Of a stretch of 64,000 nucleotides of DNA, positions 34,033-43,854 are shown piece by piece; within the stretch, counting starts at the first letter, position 1, and each line of letters opens with the position of its first letter. The notes under the pieces were generated by a model. That model was not told the origin of the DNA. It ran no database searches and was given only the letters and a program-made list of their open reading frames with translations. The stretch lies in contig VYDI01000028.1 in NCBI GenBank assembly GCA_009843505.1, positions 266,424 through 330,423 on the forward strand. The letters are read 5' to 3'. Source of the stretch: Holophagales bacterium. Lineage in GTDB: Bacteria > Acidobacteriota > Thermoanaerobaculia > Multivoradales > Multivoraceae. The translations under genes were made by a program, and so were the position numbers.

Positions 34033-35283
34033 TCAGACAAGATCGCTGAACATCTGGCGCAGATTGCCCACTACCGAGCGCACACCGCCCAGAGAGCGGC
34101 GGCGGGCAATGGGCAGGCGAGCCTCCTCGGAGGCGACCGCATAGCGAAGAAGACCCGCGGCCGTAGCCCAGCTCGGGTCGGTGAGCCCCTCGATCTCGCT
34201 CACGAGACCGAGCGGCACTCCGTAACGAACCTCGCAGGAGAAGACCTGCTGAGCCAGCTCGGGCAGGCCGGCCAGCTTCGAACCGCCGCCGCTCAGGACG
34301 AGTCCGCCGCGAAGCTGATCGGCCCAGCCCGCCTTCTCGAGATCGGCCTGAATCAGGTGGAACATCTCCTCGGCGCGGGCCTGCAGGATCTCGGCGAGGT
34401 TCCCGCGTGCGATCGTCTTGCTGCTGCCGCCCCCGACGCTCGGCACGAGCAGCCCGTCGTCGCCGTCGACCAGACCGATCAGGCAACAGCCGTCCCGCAA
34501 CTTGAGCGTCTCGGCGCCGGCGAACGACGTCCGGAGCACCGAGGCGATATCGGCCGTGAAGTGACTGGCGCCGAACGGAAGGACTCCGCTGTGCTGCACT
34601 TCGGCGTGCTGGAAGAAGGCGAAGCCGCAGGTGCCGGACCCGATGTCCAGCAACAGGACGCCCAGCTCGCGTTCGTCCGGAAGAAGGACCGCCTCCGCCG
34701 TGGCGAGCGGCTCGAAGACGATCTCCCGGGCCTCCACGCCGGCGCGGTTCAGGCAACGAACGAGCGTCCTGGTTCGCGGCGCATGGCCCATGACCAGGTG
34801 AACCTTGGCTTCCAGCCGGCCGCCCAGCATCCCGTGGGGGTCCGCGATGCCGCCGTGGTCGTCGACCGAGAACTCCTGCGGAATCGCATGCAGGATCTCC
34901 CGGTCCGGCGGAAGCGGCACACCGCGGGCGGCATTCAGGACGAGGTCGATGTCGGCGCGGGAGATCCCCCGGTCGCCGCAGTCGACGTAGGCGGTGCCGT
35001 GGCTGTTCGCCGACCGCAGATCGGATCCGCCTATACCGACGAAGGCGCGGGAGATCTCGACGCCCGCCATGGTCTCCGCCTCCTCGGTCGCCCGCTTGAG
35101 CGCGCTCACCGTCGCGTCGAGATGCACGATGTGGCCCCTCAGCGTGCCGCGGTTGGGCGCACGCCCGACGCCGACGATCTCGAGGGCCGGTTCTCCGTCG
35201 ACCTCCGTGCGCTCGGCGATCAAGACCGCGACCTTGGCCGAGCCCACATCGATGGCGACCACCCGTGTATCCGTCTTCGGCAT
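34033..35283 (-). CDS. ftsA: Cell division protein FtsA
   Basis: 416 residues of the actin/Hsp70 superfamily. VVAIDVGSAKVAVLIAE is phosphate loop 1, LGVLLLDIGSGTCGFAFF loop 2 and GGLVLSGGGSKLAGLPEL the adenosine motif; the SHS2-like 1C domain is between them. The C-terminal helix (RSVVGNLRQMFSDLV) is amphipathic and would anchor FtsZ to the membrane. It lies 38 bases upstream of ftsZ and 18 bases downstream of ftsQ. Confidence 0.94.
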   Translation of the reverse strand: MPKTDTRVVAIDVGSAKVAVLIAERTEVDGEPALEIVGVGRAPNRGTLRGHIVHLDATVSALKRATEEAETMAGVEISRAFVGIGGSDLRSANSHGTAYVDCGDRGISRADIDLVLNAARGVPLPPDREILHAIPQEFSVDDHGGIADPHGMLGGRLEAKVHLVMGHAPRTRTLVRCLNRAGVEAREIVFEPLATAEAVLLPDERELGVLLLDIGSGTCGFAFFQHAEVQHSGVLPFGASHFTADIASVLRTSFAGAETLKLRDGCCLIGLVDGDDGLLVPSVGGGSSKTIARGNLAEILQARAEEMFHLIQADLEKAGWADQLRGGLVLSGGGSKLAGLPELAQQVFSCEVRYGVPLGLVSEIEGLTDPSWATAAGLLRYAVASEEARLPIARRRSLGGVRSVVGNLRQMFSDLV

Positions 35284-35301
35284 CCTCTTCGTCCTCTCTG
35301 G

Positions 35302-36237
35302 CTATGAAGGGGCTTGAGCTTCGTCCTGGGCGGCCGGGGCGCCCTCCGTGTCCGTAGCGATCCCCACGCCCGGCGCTTCCATCGACAAGACGATCCGATC
35401 TCTGAACCGCAGGTCCACGACTTCGGGATCGTTGTGTTCCGTGATCGCGTTGCGCAGCAGTTCGAACACCGAGGCCTTGGCCGTCAGGTCGCTGCCGCGA
35501 ACGAGCACCGTCGCCGGACGGCCGGTCCGCGCCAGCATGTAGTCGTCGTCAACGATCCCGAAACTGATGACCTCCACCGCCCGGACCTGCCGCCCCCATT
35601 CGAACGCCCTGACTTCGGTCGCCACGTCGAGGGCCCGTTTCAGCGTTCGCGCGAGAACCTCGCCCGGCACGTCCCTGGATGAGACCTCACCAGCTCCCGG
35701 GTTCCGCGCCGGGCCCGCCCCCAGGCGATCTCCTGCCAGCGCGCTCTCGATCGACACACGGACCAGATCGCCGCCGCACAGGTCGAGCGCCCGCTCACAC
35801 GGAACGATCGCGCGGCCGTCGCGGTCGATCACCCACGCGCGGTCGCCGGCCGCGAACAGCGCCACCGGTTCATGTTCCACGACCCGCACCGTGAGCTCGT
35901 TCGGCAGGCGCTTGACCAGCTCCGCCTCACGAATCCACTCGTGATCGAGCCGGCGCGCGGCGGGCTCCAGGGAGAGCAGCGGCAGGTTCCGTCCCTCCAG
36001 CGGAGTGAGCCGGCTCCGCACCCACTCCTCGGACACCCGCTCGGCCTCCTCGATCTGGATGTCCAGTTCCAGGTCGAACACCGGCGCCGTCGCCAGCCAC
36101 ACGCCGGCCCCGACCACCGGCGCGATGCCGAGCAGGACCTTCCCCGCTCCCAGCGCCAGCCAGACGACGGGCCGCGGCCGTCTGCGCCGCACGGGTCGGC
36201 GGGGGCCCGACCGCCTGCGGGTCGCCCGGCGGGTCAC
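35302..36237 (-). CDS. ftsQ: Cell division protein FtsQ
   Basis: 311 residues from the GTG overlapping the murC stop (GTGA). A very basic cytoplasmic tail (TRRATRRRSGPRRPVRRRRPRP) precedes one membrane helix (VLLGIAPVVGAGVWLA). The periplasmic part has a POTRA domain (LDIQIEEAERVSEEWVRSRLTPLEGRNLPLLSL; WIREAELVKRLPNELTVRVVEHEPVALF) and the FtsQ beta domain. It links the early ring to FtsL/FtsB. The frame is open far upstream, but that part is a murC shadow. Confidence 0.9.
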   Translation of the reverse strand: MTRRATRRRSGPRRPVRRRRPRPVVWLALGAGKVLLGIAPVVGAGVWLATAPVFDLELDIQIEEAERVSEEWVRSRLTPLEGRNLPLLSLEPAARRLDHEWIREAELVKRLPNELTVRVVEHEPVALFAAGDRAWVIDRDGRAIVPCERALDLCGGDLVRVSIESALAGDRLGAGPARNPGAGEVSSRDVPGEVLARTLKRALDVATEVRAFEWGRQVRAVEVISFGIVDDDYMLARTGRPATVLVRGSDLTAKASVFELLRNAITEHNDPEVVDLRFRDRIVLSMEAPGVGIATDTEGAPAAQDEAQAPS

Positions 36238-37655
36238 GAAACGTCCTCCCCGCCGGCGGCAAGTCGATGAGCCAACCGGTAGATGTCGCCTGCTCCCAGA
36301 GTGAGGACGAGATCGCCGTCCCCGACCTCTGAACGCAGCCGGTCGGCCGCCGCGTGCCACGGTCCGCAGCCGCTGATGCTCGGATGACCGGCACGAGAAG
36401 CGGCGGCTACCACGAGGCCCGCGTCCACTCCCGGGATGGGTCGCTCGCGGGACGGATAGATGTCGGCGACGAGCACGTTGTCGGCAAGCAGCAGGGCGCG
36501 GCCGAAGTCGTCGGCCAGGTCCCGCGTGCGACTGAACAGGTGAGGCTGGAACACGGCGTGGATCCGGACCGTGCGGTCGCCGTTGCCGCCGGGAGCGAGT
36601 ACCTCGCGGGCAGCCCTCAGCGTTGCCTCGACTTCGGTCGGATGATGCGCGTAGTCGTCGATCACCGTCGCACCCCGCCACTGCCCCACACGCTCGAAGC
36701 GCCGGTGAACACCCCGGAAACGGGAGAGCGCCCTGGCTGTCGCCTCGAAGTCGAGCCCGACAGCCCGCGCCGCGGCCACCGCCGCGAGGGCGTTCAGGAC
36801 GTTGTGACGCCCAGGCATCGGCAGTTCCAGAACACCGAGCGTGCCGAGGTGGGCGTCGGCGACCTCGAACCGGACACCCGCGCCGGTCGCCGAGACCTCG
36901 AGGGCCCGGAGGTCGACCCCCTGCTCGAAGCCGTAGGTGACGATCCGCCGGTCGGCGACGCGCCGCAGCAGGTCTCGGACGTTCGCGTCGTCGGCACAGG
37001 CGATCACCTGGCCGAAGAAAGGCACGCGGCCCGCGAACCGGGCGAAGGCATCCTGGATGTCGGCCAGGTCGCGGTAGGTATCGAGATGATCCAGATCGAT
37101 ATTGGTGATCACCGCGATCACCGGCGCCAGATCGAGGAAACTCCGGTCGAACTCGTCCGCCTCGGCGACCAGGTAGTCGCTGCTCCCGTAGCGGGCGCCG
37201 GTGCCCGAAACCCGCAGGCGTCCGCCGACGATTACCGTGGGATCGAGGCCGGCGTCCGTCAGCACCGTGCCGATGAGCGATGTCGTCGTCGTCTTGCCGT
37301 GGGTACCGGCCACGGCGACGCCGTACTTGAGCCGCATCAGTTCGGCGAGCATCTGGGCGCGGCGCACGACCGGTACACCGCGCCGGCGAGCCGCCGCGAC
37401 TTCCGCGTTGGCGGCCGGCACCGCGGACGAGATGACCACGAGATCGGCCCGATCGACGTTCCCGGCGCTGTGGCCGATGGCGATCCGGGCGCCGAGCGCC
37501 GCGAGCCGCTCGGTCGTTTCGCTTTCTTCCAGGTCGGAGCCGCTGACCTTCAGTTGGTAGTTCAGCAGGATCTCGGCGATCCCGCTCATGCCGGCACCGC
37601 CGATGCCCACGAAGTGGACGCGCTCGAGCCCCGCGGTGCGCAGGAACAGCAGCAT
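36234..37655 (-). CDS. murC: UDP-N-acetylmuramate--L-alanine ligase
   Basis: 473 residues from the ATG that overlaps the murG stop by one base. VHFVGIGGAGMSGIAEIL starts the Rossmann domain; the ATP loop is VAGTHGKTTTTSLIG; VITNIDLDHLDTYRD, MPGRHNVLNALAA and VIDDYAHHPTEV are Mur-ligase landmarks, with HPTE typical of MurC. It adds L-Ala to UDP-MurNAc. Its place between murG and ftsQ is conserved in many dcw clusters, but the usual partner murB is missing here. Confidence 0.95.
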   Translation of the reverse strand: MLLFLRTAGLERVHFVGIGGAGMSGIAEILLNYQLKVSGSDLEESETTERLAALGARIAIGHSAGNVDRADLVVISSAVPAANAEVAAARRRGVPVVRRAQMLAELMRLKYGVAVAGTHGKTTTTSLIGTVLTDAGLDPTVIVGGRLRVSGTGARYGSSDYLVAEADEFDRSFLDLAPVIAVITNIDLDHLDTYRDLADIQDAFARFAGRVPFFGQVIACADDANVRDLLRRVADRRIVTYGFEQGVDLRALEVSATGAGVRFEVADAHLGTLGVLELPMPGRHNVLNALAAVAAARAVGLDFEATARALSRFRGVHRRFERVGQWRGATVIDDYAHHPTEVEATLRAAREVLAPGGNGDRTVRIHAVFQPHLFSRTRDLADDFGRALLLADNVLVADIYPSRERPIPGVDAGLVVAAASRAGHPSISGCGPWHAAADRLRSEVGDGDLVLTLGAGDIYRLAHRLAAGGEDVS

Positions 37656-38761
37656 CAGCCGGCTCTCCCTCGACGTTCCGCGATCTCGCAGACCCGGGCG
37701 GCGATCTCGCTCGCCGCGTCGCTCCGGCTCAAGCCCCGAGCCGCCCGCGCCATGGCCAGAAGGCGCTCGCGATCCCCAATGAGCCGCGCGCAGCGCTCCG
37801 CGGCCGCCTCGCCCTGCAACTCTTCCTGCTCCACCAGGACCGCGGCGCCCGCCTCTACCATCGCGCGGGCGTTCCCGCGCTGGTGTCCGGCGGCCATCGG
37901 CAGCGGAACGTAAACCGCCGGCCGGCCGGCGGCGGCGATCTCGGCCACGGTCACCGCTCCAGCCCGCGAGACGATCAGGTCGTGCGCCTGCATCGCGCCG
38001 GCGGTGTCCTGGATGAAACCGGTCACCGTCGAGGAAAGCGCCGGCGGCGCCACGCCCCGGTACCGGTCGCGGGTTTCGTCGACCCAGGCCGGACCGGACT
38101 GGTGCGTGACCTCGACCCGGCTCGTCCCGGCGGCGCTGGCGAACAGGCGCGGCAGAAGGCGGTTGAGGGCATCGGAACCCTGACTGCCGCCAAGCACCAG
38201 AACCCGAACGCGATCGCCGCTGAGGCGCAGTTCGTCGATGTCCCGGAAGGCCCGGCGCACGGGCACGCCGACCAGCCGCGCCTCGCACGCCAGATCCCCG
38301 GCCGCGGACTCGAACGCCACGCCCGCCTCGGTCGCGAAGCGCGACAGTCTCCGATTCGCGGAGCCGCTCTCCGCGTTCGGTTCGAGCAGATAGAGATCGC
38401 AGCCGTGGAGACGGGACGCCAGGGCCGCCGGAGCGCAGACGTAGCCGCCGGTCGCGAACACGAGCGCCGCGCCGAACCGGCGCAACAGCGCCGCGGCGCG
38501 GAGGGTGGAGAGCAGGAGGACCGCCAGCGCAACCGCCCGCTGCGCGCCGCCGCGGTCGACGAACGGGCGCGCAGGCAAGGCCCTGAAGTCGACCCCGGCC
38601 GACACGACCAGCCGCTCCTCGAGACTGCCCCGCCGACCGATCCAGGCGGCCTTCCAGCCGAGAGTCCGGAGCTCCTCGGCCACCGCCAGGCCGGGGAACA
38701 CGTGGCCGCCCGTGCCGCCGCCCGAGAAGACGACCGTGCCGCGGTGGGTGCCGGAGCTCAT
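37655..38761 (-). CDS. murG: Undecaprenyl-PP-MurNAc-pentapeptide GlcNAc transferase
   Basis: 368 residues from the ATG overlapping the ftsW stop (ATGA). GT28 features are clear: VVFSGGGTGGHVFPGLAVAEEL at the N-terminus, FATGGYVCAPAALAS, VLVLGGSQGSDALNRLLP, HQSGPAW, and the donor-site AHDLIVSRAGAVTVAEIAAAGRPAVYVPLP. It makes lipid II from lipid I at the inner face of the membrane. Upstream open frame belongs to the ftsW shadow. Confidence 0.94.
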   Translation of the reverse strand: MSSGTHRGTVVFSGGGTGGHVFPGLAVAEELRTLGWKAAWIGRRGSLEERLVVSAGVDFRALPARPFVDRGGAQRAVALAVLLLSTLRAAALLRRFGAALVFATGGYVCAPAALASRLHGCDLYLLEPNAESGSANRRLSRFATEAGVAFESAAGDLACEARLVGVPVRRAFRDIDELRLSGDRVRVLVLGGSQGSDALNRLLPRLFASAAGTSRVEVTHQSGPAWVDETRDRYRGVAPPALSSTVTGFIQDTAGAMQAHDLIVSRAGAVTVAEIAAAGRPAVYVPLPMAAGHQRGNARAMVEAGAAVLVEQEELQGEAAAERCARLIGDRERLLAMARAARGLSRSDAASEIAARVCEIAERRGRAG

Positions 38762-39834
38762 CCATGCTCCGAAACGCTCAACAGCAGACCGCAGGCGACG
38801 AGGGTCATGACGAGGGACGACCCCCCGTGCGACAGAAACGGCAGTGGCGTGCCGGTCACCGGAACCAGTCCAACGGTGACGCTGACGTTGACCAGAACCT
38901 GGATCAGGACTGCCGACGTCAGGCCCCAGGCAAGGAAGCGGCCGAAGGCATCCGGAGCGTGGTGTCCGGCGACATAGCCGCGCCAGGCAAGCACGGCGAA
39001 GGCCGCCAGCACCGCGGCGGCGCCCAGCAGTCCGAGTTCCTCGCTGACTATCGAGAAGATGAAGTCGGAAGTCGCGAGCGGCAGGAAGTAGAGCTTCTGG
39101 GCGCTCTCGCCCAGACCCTGGCCGGTGACGCCGCCCGATCCGATCGCAATCAGGGACTGCAGCACCTGAAAGCCGTTCCCGGAGGGATCGTTCTCCGGTG
39201 AGAGAAAGCCGAGAAGACGCTCCCTGCGATAGGGCTCGGCCCAGATGAAGAGAGCGAAGAGCCCCGGCAGAACCACCATCGCGGGGACGATCCATCGCCA
39301 GGAGAGGCCGGCAAGGAACAGCATGACGCCGGCGATCCCGAGAATGAGCGCGGCGCTCCCGAAGTCCGGCGCCTGCAGGACGAGCAGGGTGACCAGCCCC
39401 ACCGCGAGGCCGCACGGCACGAGCACCCGGGGCTGGCTGACCCCTTCCGGACAGCGGTGGATCTGGTAGGCGATGAAGACGACGACCGCGATCTTGGCCA
39501 GCTCGGAGGGCTGGAAGGTCAGCGGTCCCACGGACAGCCAGCGGCTGCTGCCGTTGATCGGCGCGGCCGCCAGCACGGCGACCAGGAGGACGAGCGACGC
39601 GCCGAGGCCAGCGTAGGCAAGCCAGGGCTTCGCCCAGCTCCGGTAGTCGATGCTCATGAGCACCAGCATCGCCGCCAGACCGACGACGGCGGCCAGCAAC
39701 TGGGTGACGAACTGGCGCTTGAAGCCGCCGTCGGGGTCGGGCGGGTTGGCGGAGTACACCATCACCAGGCCCCCCACGACGAGCAGCACGACGACCGTGA
39801 AGAGGACCTTGTCGATCGCGAGCTTCCTAGCCAT
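38758..39834 (-). CDS. ftsW: SEDS peptidoglycan glycosyltransferase FtsW
   Basis: 358 residues with about ten membrane helices. The start ATG 39834 lies inside the murD stop region (ATGGCTAG, eight-base overlap). SEDS landmarks: PINGSSRWLSVGPLTFQPSELAK, QAPDFGSAALI, the long loop with YRRERLLGFLSPENDPSGNGFQVLQSLIAIGSGG, DFIFSIVSEELG, and TGTPLPFLSHGGSS. It polymerises glycan at the septum with FtsI. Confidence 0.94.
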   Translation of the reverse strand: MARKLAIDKVLFTVVVLLVVGGLVMVYSANPPDPDGGFKRQFVTQLLAAVVGLAAMLVLMSIDYRSWAKPWLAYAGLGASLVLLVAVLAAAPINGSSRWLSVGPLTFQPSELAKIAVVVFIAYQIHRCPEGVSQPRVLVPCGLAVGLVTLLVLQAPDFGSAALILGIAGVMLFLAGLSWRWIVPAMVVLPGLFALFIWAEPYRRERLLGFLSPENDPSGNGFQVLQSLIAIGSGGVTGQGLGESAQKLYFLPLATSDFIFSIVSEELGLLGAAAVLAAFAVLAWRGYVAGHHAPDAFGRFLAWGLTSAVLIQVLVNVSVTVGLVPVTGTPLPFLSHGGSSLVMTLVACGLLLSVSEHG

Positions 39835-41281
39835 GGCCGCCCTCCGGGCCGGCGGCGGCAAGCGTCCGCACCTGCTCCTCGAAGCGGCGGCCGCGATCCG
39901 CGAAGTCCTCGAACTGGTCGAAGCTGGCGCAGGCCGGCGAGAGCAGGACCGTCTGGCCCTCGTTCGAGGCCGCCGACGCCGCCCGGACCGCCCGTTCGAG
40001 CGTCCCGCAGAGGCGGCGCTCGGTAGCGTCGGCGAGCACCGAGGCGATGATCGGGGCCGCCTCGCCGATCAGGTACACCGCCGCCGCCTTGACGGCCGCC
40101 ACCGACGCCAGCTCGGCAAATGCCGCGGCCTCGTCCTTGGCCCGACCTCCGAGGATCAGGTGGACGCTGCCGTCGCTGAACCCGGCCAGCGCCTTCAGGG
40201 CCGCCGCGGGGTTCGTCGCCTTCGAGTCGTTGTAGTAGCGCACACCGCCGACGGTGCCGGCGAGGCGCATCCGATGCGGCAGGCCGCCGAAGCCGCGCAA
40301 CGCCGGCGCGAATCCGCTCGGGTCGGCGCCGACGGCCGTCGCGAGCAGGGCGGCCGCCATCGCGTTCTCCACGTTGTGCAGCCCGTCGAGCCTCAGGTCG
40401 CCAAGACGGAACAGCTCCCGCCGGAACTCGGGCCCCACCTCGATCACGCGGTCACGATCGAGATAGCAGCCGTCCTCGACCTTGCGCAGCCGGGAGAAGA
40501 ACCGTCGCCTCACCGCGACCGGCGCCCCGCGGCGGCCGCCGCTCCAGGAGCGGGCCCCGCTGTCGTCGGCGTTCACGACCGCGACGTCGCCGGCGGCCTG
40601 CCTGCCGAAGATACGCGCCTTCGCGCCGGCGTACTCGGCGACGCTGGCGTAGCGGTCCAGGTGGTCGGGGCTGATGTTGAGCAGCGCCGCCGCGCGCGGA
40701 CGGAAGCGGTCCACGGCCTCGAGCTGGAAGCTCGAGAGCTCGACCACGAAGACGCGGTCCGGCGGACCGTCGACCCGGGCGCAGAGCGGCGTGCCGATGT
40801 TGCCGCAGACCTCGACCGGATAGCCCGCCGCCTCGAGGAGCGCCCCGGTGAGCGCGGTCGTCGTGCTCTTGCCGTTGCTGCCGGTCACGCCGAGCACAAT
40901 CGGCGGAGCTTTCGCCTCCAGGAGGCGCCAGGCGAGTTCGACTTCGGCCAGGACCGGAACGCCCGCCGACCGGGCGTCCCGCAGGAGCGGACGGTCCGGC
41001 GGCACACCGGGACTCAGCACCACCGCGTCGACGCTGGCCGGCAACGAAGCCCCTTCCTCTGCCAGCAGCCGGCCGACGCGGCCCGTTCGGAGGAGTTCTC
41101 GGGCAGCCGTTCCCAGGTCCGTCGCCGGACGGCCGTCCACCGCCACCACGCGGACATCCCGGTCGGAAAGCGCCCGGGACGCCGCCACACCCGACAGGCC
41201 CAGGCCGTAAACCAGAACACTCCGCCATGCGGAAACCGGCGTTGCTGCGGTCGTCCCGGTGCCGCTCACTTCAAGGGCCAT
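39827..41281 (-). CDS. murD: UDP-N-acetylmuramoylalanine--D-glutamate ligase
   Basis: 484 residues. The N-terminal domain (SVLVYGLGLSGVAASRAL) is followed by the ATP loop VTGSNGKSTTTALTGALL, ELSSFQLEAVDRFRP, NISPDHLDRYASVAEYAGAK and NDSKATNPAAALKAL, all MurD signatures. It adds D-Glu to UDP-MurNAc-L-Ala. Three bases separate its start from mraY, and its stop overlaps ftsW. Confidence 0.95.
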   Translation of the reverse strand: MALEVSGTGTTAATPVSAWRSVLVYGLGLSGVAASRALSDRDVRVVAVDGRPATDLGTAARELLRTGRVGRLLAEEGASLPASVDAVVLSPGVPPDRPLLRDARSAGVPVLAEVELAWRLLEAKAPPIVLGVTGSNGKSTTTALTGALLEAAGYPVEVCGNIGTPLCARVDGPPDRVFVVELSSFQLEAVDRFRPRAAALLNISPDHLDRYASVAEYAGAKARIFGRQAAGDVAVVNADDSGARSWSGGRRGAPVAVRRRFFSRLRKVEDGCYLDRDRVIEVGPEFRRELFRLGDLRLDGLHNVENAMAAALLATAVGADPSGFAPALRGFGGLPHRMRLAGTVGGVRYYNDSKATNPAAALKALAGFSDGSVHLILGGRAKDEAAAFAELASVAAVKAAAVYLIGEAAPIIASVLADATERRLCGTLERAVRAASAASNEGQTVLLSPACASFDQFEDFADRGRRFEEQVRTLAAAGPEGGHG

Positions 41282-41284
41282 CCG

Positions 41285-42361
41285 CTACCTCAGCTTGAGG
41301 GTCGACAGACCCAGGAAGGCGAACAGGACGGCGAGGATCCAGAACCGGACGATGACCTGGTTCTCGCTCCACCCGCGGAGTTCGAAGTGGTGATGCAGCG
41401 GCGCCATCCGCAGGACTCGCCGGCCGGTCATCTTGAAGGACGCCACCTGGACGATCACCGACAGCGCCTCGAGGACGAACAGCCCGCCGACCAGGACCAG
41501 CAGCAGCTCCTGCTTCGAGAGCACCGCCACCGCCCCGATCGTGCCGCCGATCGCCAGCGAACCCACGTCGCCCATGAACACCTGGGCGGGGTGGGCGTTG
41601 AACCAGAGGAAACCCAGACTGGCGCCAACCAGGGCGGAACAGATGATCGCGACCTCGCCGGCCCCGGGTACGTAGGACACCTGCAGGTAGCGCGCGGCGA
41701 TCGAGTTGCCGGCGATGTAGGCGAAGATGGCGTAGGTGGCGGCCGCGACCAGCGTGGCGCCGATCGCCAGCCCGTCGAGACCGTCCGTCAGGTTGACTGC
41801 GTTCGAGGATCCAGCGATCAGGAGCGCGACGAACGGGATGTAGAAGACCCCGAGTTCGAGCACCAGCGTCTTGAAGAAAGGGAAGCTCAGATTCGCGTCG
41901 AGTTCCGTGAAGTTGACGAGGGCGGCGCCGAGCGCCGCGCCCACGACCAACTGAAGGGCGAACTTCGCCCTCATGCTCAGGCCCCCGTTGTGGCGCCGCC
42001 TCACCTTGAGCAGGTCGTCCACGAAGCCGACGGCGCCCAGCCCGATCGTCGTACCGATGGCGAGCCAGACGTAGACGTTCGAAAGGTCCGACCAGAGCAG
42101 CGTCGGCACGATGACGGCGGTCAGGATCAGCAACCCGCCCATCGTCGGCGTGCCGGCCTTGCTCTGGTGCCGCTCCGGCCCTTCCTGACGGATCGTCTGG
42201 CCGATCGAGAGCCGCCGCGCCGCGCGAATGAAGCTGGGGCCCAGGAGAAGGCTGAGCAGGACGCCGGTGAGAGCCGCGCAGGCGCAACGGAAGGTGATGT
42301 ACTGGATGACGTTGAAGGGCGCGATCCGGTCACCGAGCGGCAACAGCAGGTCCAGGAGCAT
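41285..42361 (-). CDS. mraY: Phospho-MurNAc-pentapeptide transferase
   Basis: 358 residues, about ten membrane helices. Diagnostic blocks are EGPERHQSKAGTPTMGGLLIL, GFVDDLLKVRR (catalytic Asp pair), NAVNLTDGLDGLAIG, GDVGSLAIGG and HHHFELRGWSENQVIVRFW. It forms lipid I on undecaprenyl phosphate. The ATG overlaps the murF stop by one base (TGATG). Full length and ordinary. Confidence 0.96.
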   Translation of the reverse strand: MLLDLLLPLGDRIAPFNVIQYITFRCACAALTGVLLSLLLGPSFIRAARRLSIGQTIRQEGPERHQSKAGTPTMGGLLILTAVIVPTLLWSDLSNVYVWLAIGTTIGLGAVGFVDDLLKVRRRHNGGLSMRAKFALQLVVGAALGAALVNFTELDANLSFPFFKTLVLELGVFYIPFVALLIAGSSNAVNLTDGLDGLAIGATLVAAATYAIFAYIAGNSIAARYLQVSYVPGAGEVAIICSALVGASLGFLWFNAHPAQVFMGDVGSLAIGGTIGAVAVLSKQELLLVLVGGLFVLEALSVIVQVASFKMTGRRVLRMAPLHHHFELRGWSENQVIVRFWILAVLFAFLGLSTLKLR

Positions 42362-43854
42362 CAGTTCGGCCTCTCCTGGACCAGCGCCTGCTCCGGGGCC
42401 AGTTCAGCGACCAGGTGCTCCAGCGCCGCACCGCGCGAGCCCTTGACCAGGACGACGTCGCCCTCCCTGATCAGCGCCGGAGCTCCGGCGCTCGCGGCCC
42501 GCGTGTCCGCAAACCAGGCGGTCTCGACGCCCGCGTCTCCGGCGGCCGCGACCGTCTCCGACGCCAGCTCGCCGACGCCGACGACCAGGCCGAAGCCGAG
42601 CTCCGCCGCGTCGCGGCCCAACTGGCGGTGGTAACGGCGTTCGGCGCTGCCCAACTCGAGCATGTCGCCCAGGATCGCGACATGGCGGCGGCCGTCGAGC
42701 AGACGCGCAGCCTCTAGCGCCAGACGTGCCGCCTCGGGGTTCGAGTTGTAGGAGTCGTTCACGAGGGTGGCGCCTGACGGCAGCGAGATGACCTCGCCGC
42801 GGCCGGCTCCGGGACGGGGCCGGCGCGCCGCCGACGCGACCGTCTCGATCGGCACGCCGAGCCGCAGCGCGCAGGCCGCCGCGGCCAGGAAGTTCTCGAC
42901 GTTCACCCTGCCGTGGAGCGGCAGCTCGACCTTCGCCGCCACATCGCGACCCTGAGCGCCGCGGTACTCCAGCCTGAATCGCATTCCCGGCTCTCCGGCC
43001 AGGGGCTCGACCCCGTGAGCCGTGACCTCTGCCCGCGGAACCTTGTCCGCCGCCGGTTCCACCTCGAACCAGACCACGCGCTCCATGTGTTTCCCAGGGG
43101 CCGGGGCCGCTTCGCCGCGGCGCGCAGCCAGGTACGTCTCGACCAGGTCGACGACCCGCGCGTCGCCGGCGTTGGCGACGATCAGACCGCCGTCGGAGAG
43201 GCCCTCCAGGAGTTCCGCCTTGGCTCGGGCGATCGCCCCGACGTCCGCCGGCGCGCCATCCGGCTCCTCGAAGCCGGCGAGATGCGCCGGCCGGACGTTC
43301 GTGAAGATCGCCACGTTCGGCCGCCCGAGCCGGCTCACCGCCGCCAGTTCACCGGGCACCGACATCCCCATCTCGGCGACCAGCCACTCGCAGTCCGTGT
43401 CGATGGCCAGCAGGGTTAGTGGGAAGCCGAGCAGGTTGTTCAGGTTGCCCAGGCTCTTGCGCACCCGCCAGCGCTCGCCGAGCAGCAGGGCCAGGAGGTC
43501 CTTCGTCGTCGTCTTGCCCGCCGAACCGGTCACGGCGGCCACCCGGATGTCGAGCAGTCGCCGGTGCTCGCGGGTCAGGTCGTGGAGCGCCTCCATCACC
43601 TCGTCGACGCGGATCTGGGGACCGTCGGTGTCCTCGACCGGCGTTCTGACCACCGCCGCCGCCGCGCCCGCGGCCAGGGCCGCCGCCACGAACCGGTGAC
43701 CGTCGGTCCGTTCTCCGGGCAAGGCGAAGAAGAGTTCGCCACCCTCGACTTGCCGCGAATCGATCGCGGCGCCGCGGTAGCACGCACCCGGTTCCGCGTC
43801 TCCGATCAGTGTGCCGTTCATGGCCTCGGCCGCATCAGCAAGGGACCGTCTCAA
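42361..43854 (-). CDS. murF: UDP-MurNAc-tripeptide--D-Ala-D-Ala ligase
   Basis: About 497 residues. AAIDSRQVEGGELFFALPGERTDGH, the ATP loop VTGSAGKTTTKDLLALLL, KSLGNLNNLLGFPLTLL, MGMSVPGELAAVSRL and LVNDSYNSNPEAARLAL are MurF signatures. The start is uncertain because it lies inside the murE 3' end: TTG at 43854 or TTG at 43878, both behind a purine-rich stretch. I chose 43854. No ddl gene is in the cluster to supply the dipeptide. Confidence 0.93.
   Translation of the reverse strand: MRRSLADAAEAMNGTLIGDAEPGACYRGAAIDSRQVEGGELFFALPGERTDGHRFVAAALAAGAAAAVVRTPVEDTDGPQIRVDEVMEALHDLTREHRRLLDIRVAAVTGSAGKTTTKDLLALLLGERWRVRKSLGNLNNLLGFPLTLLAIDTDCEWLVAEMGMSVPGELAAVSRLGRPNVAIFTNVRPAHLAGFEEPDGAPADVGAIARAKAELLEGLSDGGLIVANAGDARVVDLVETYLAARRGEAAPAPGKHMERVVWFEVEPAADKVPRAEVTAHGVEPLAGEPGMRFRLEYRGAQGRDVAAKVELPLHGRVNVENFLAAAACALRLGVPIETVASAARRPRPGAGRGEVISLPSGATLVNDSYNSNPEAARLALEAARLLDGRRHVAILGDMLELGSAERRYHRQLGRDAAELGFGLVVGVGELASETVAAAGDAGVETAWFADTRAASAGAPALIREGDVVLVKGSRGAALEHLVAELAPEQALVQERPN

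Noticed and set aside
36234..38765. A murC reading frame extended to 843 residues (possible fusion)
   Set aside because: The extension is the shadow of murG; the real MurC begins at ATG 37655, overlapping the murG stop.
39650..42634. A very long open frame on the plus strand opposite mraY, murD and ftsW (and similar ones at 27957-30884, 48838-51126, 52711-54891)
   Set aside because: High GC removes stop codons from antisense frames. The translations are Arg/Ala/Pro-rich with no motif, and the opposite strand holds clear genes.
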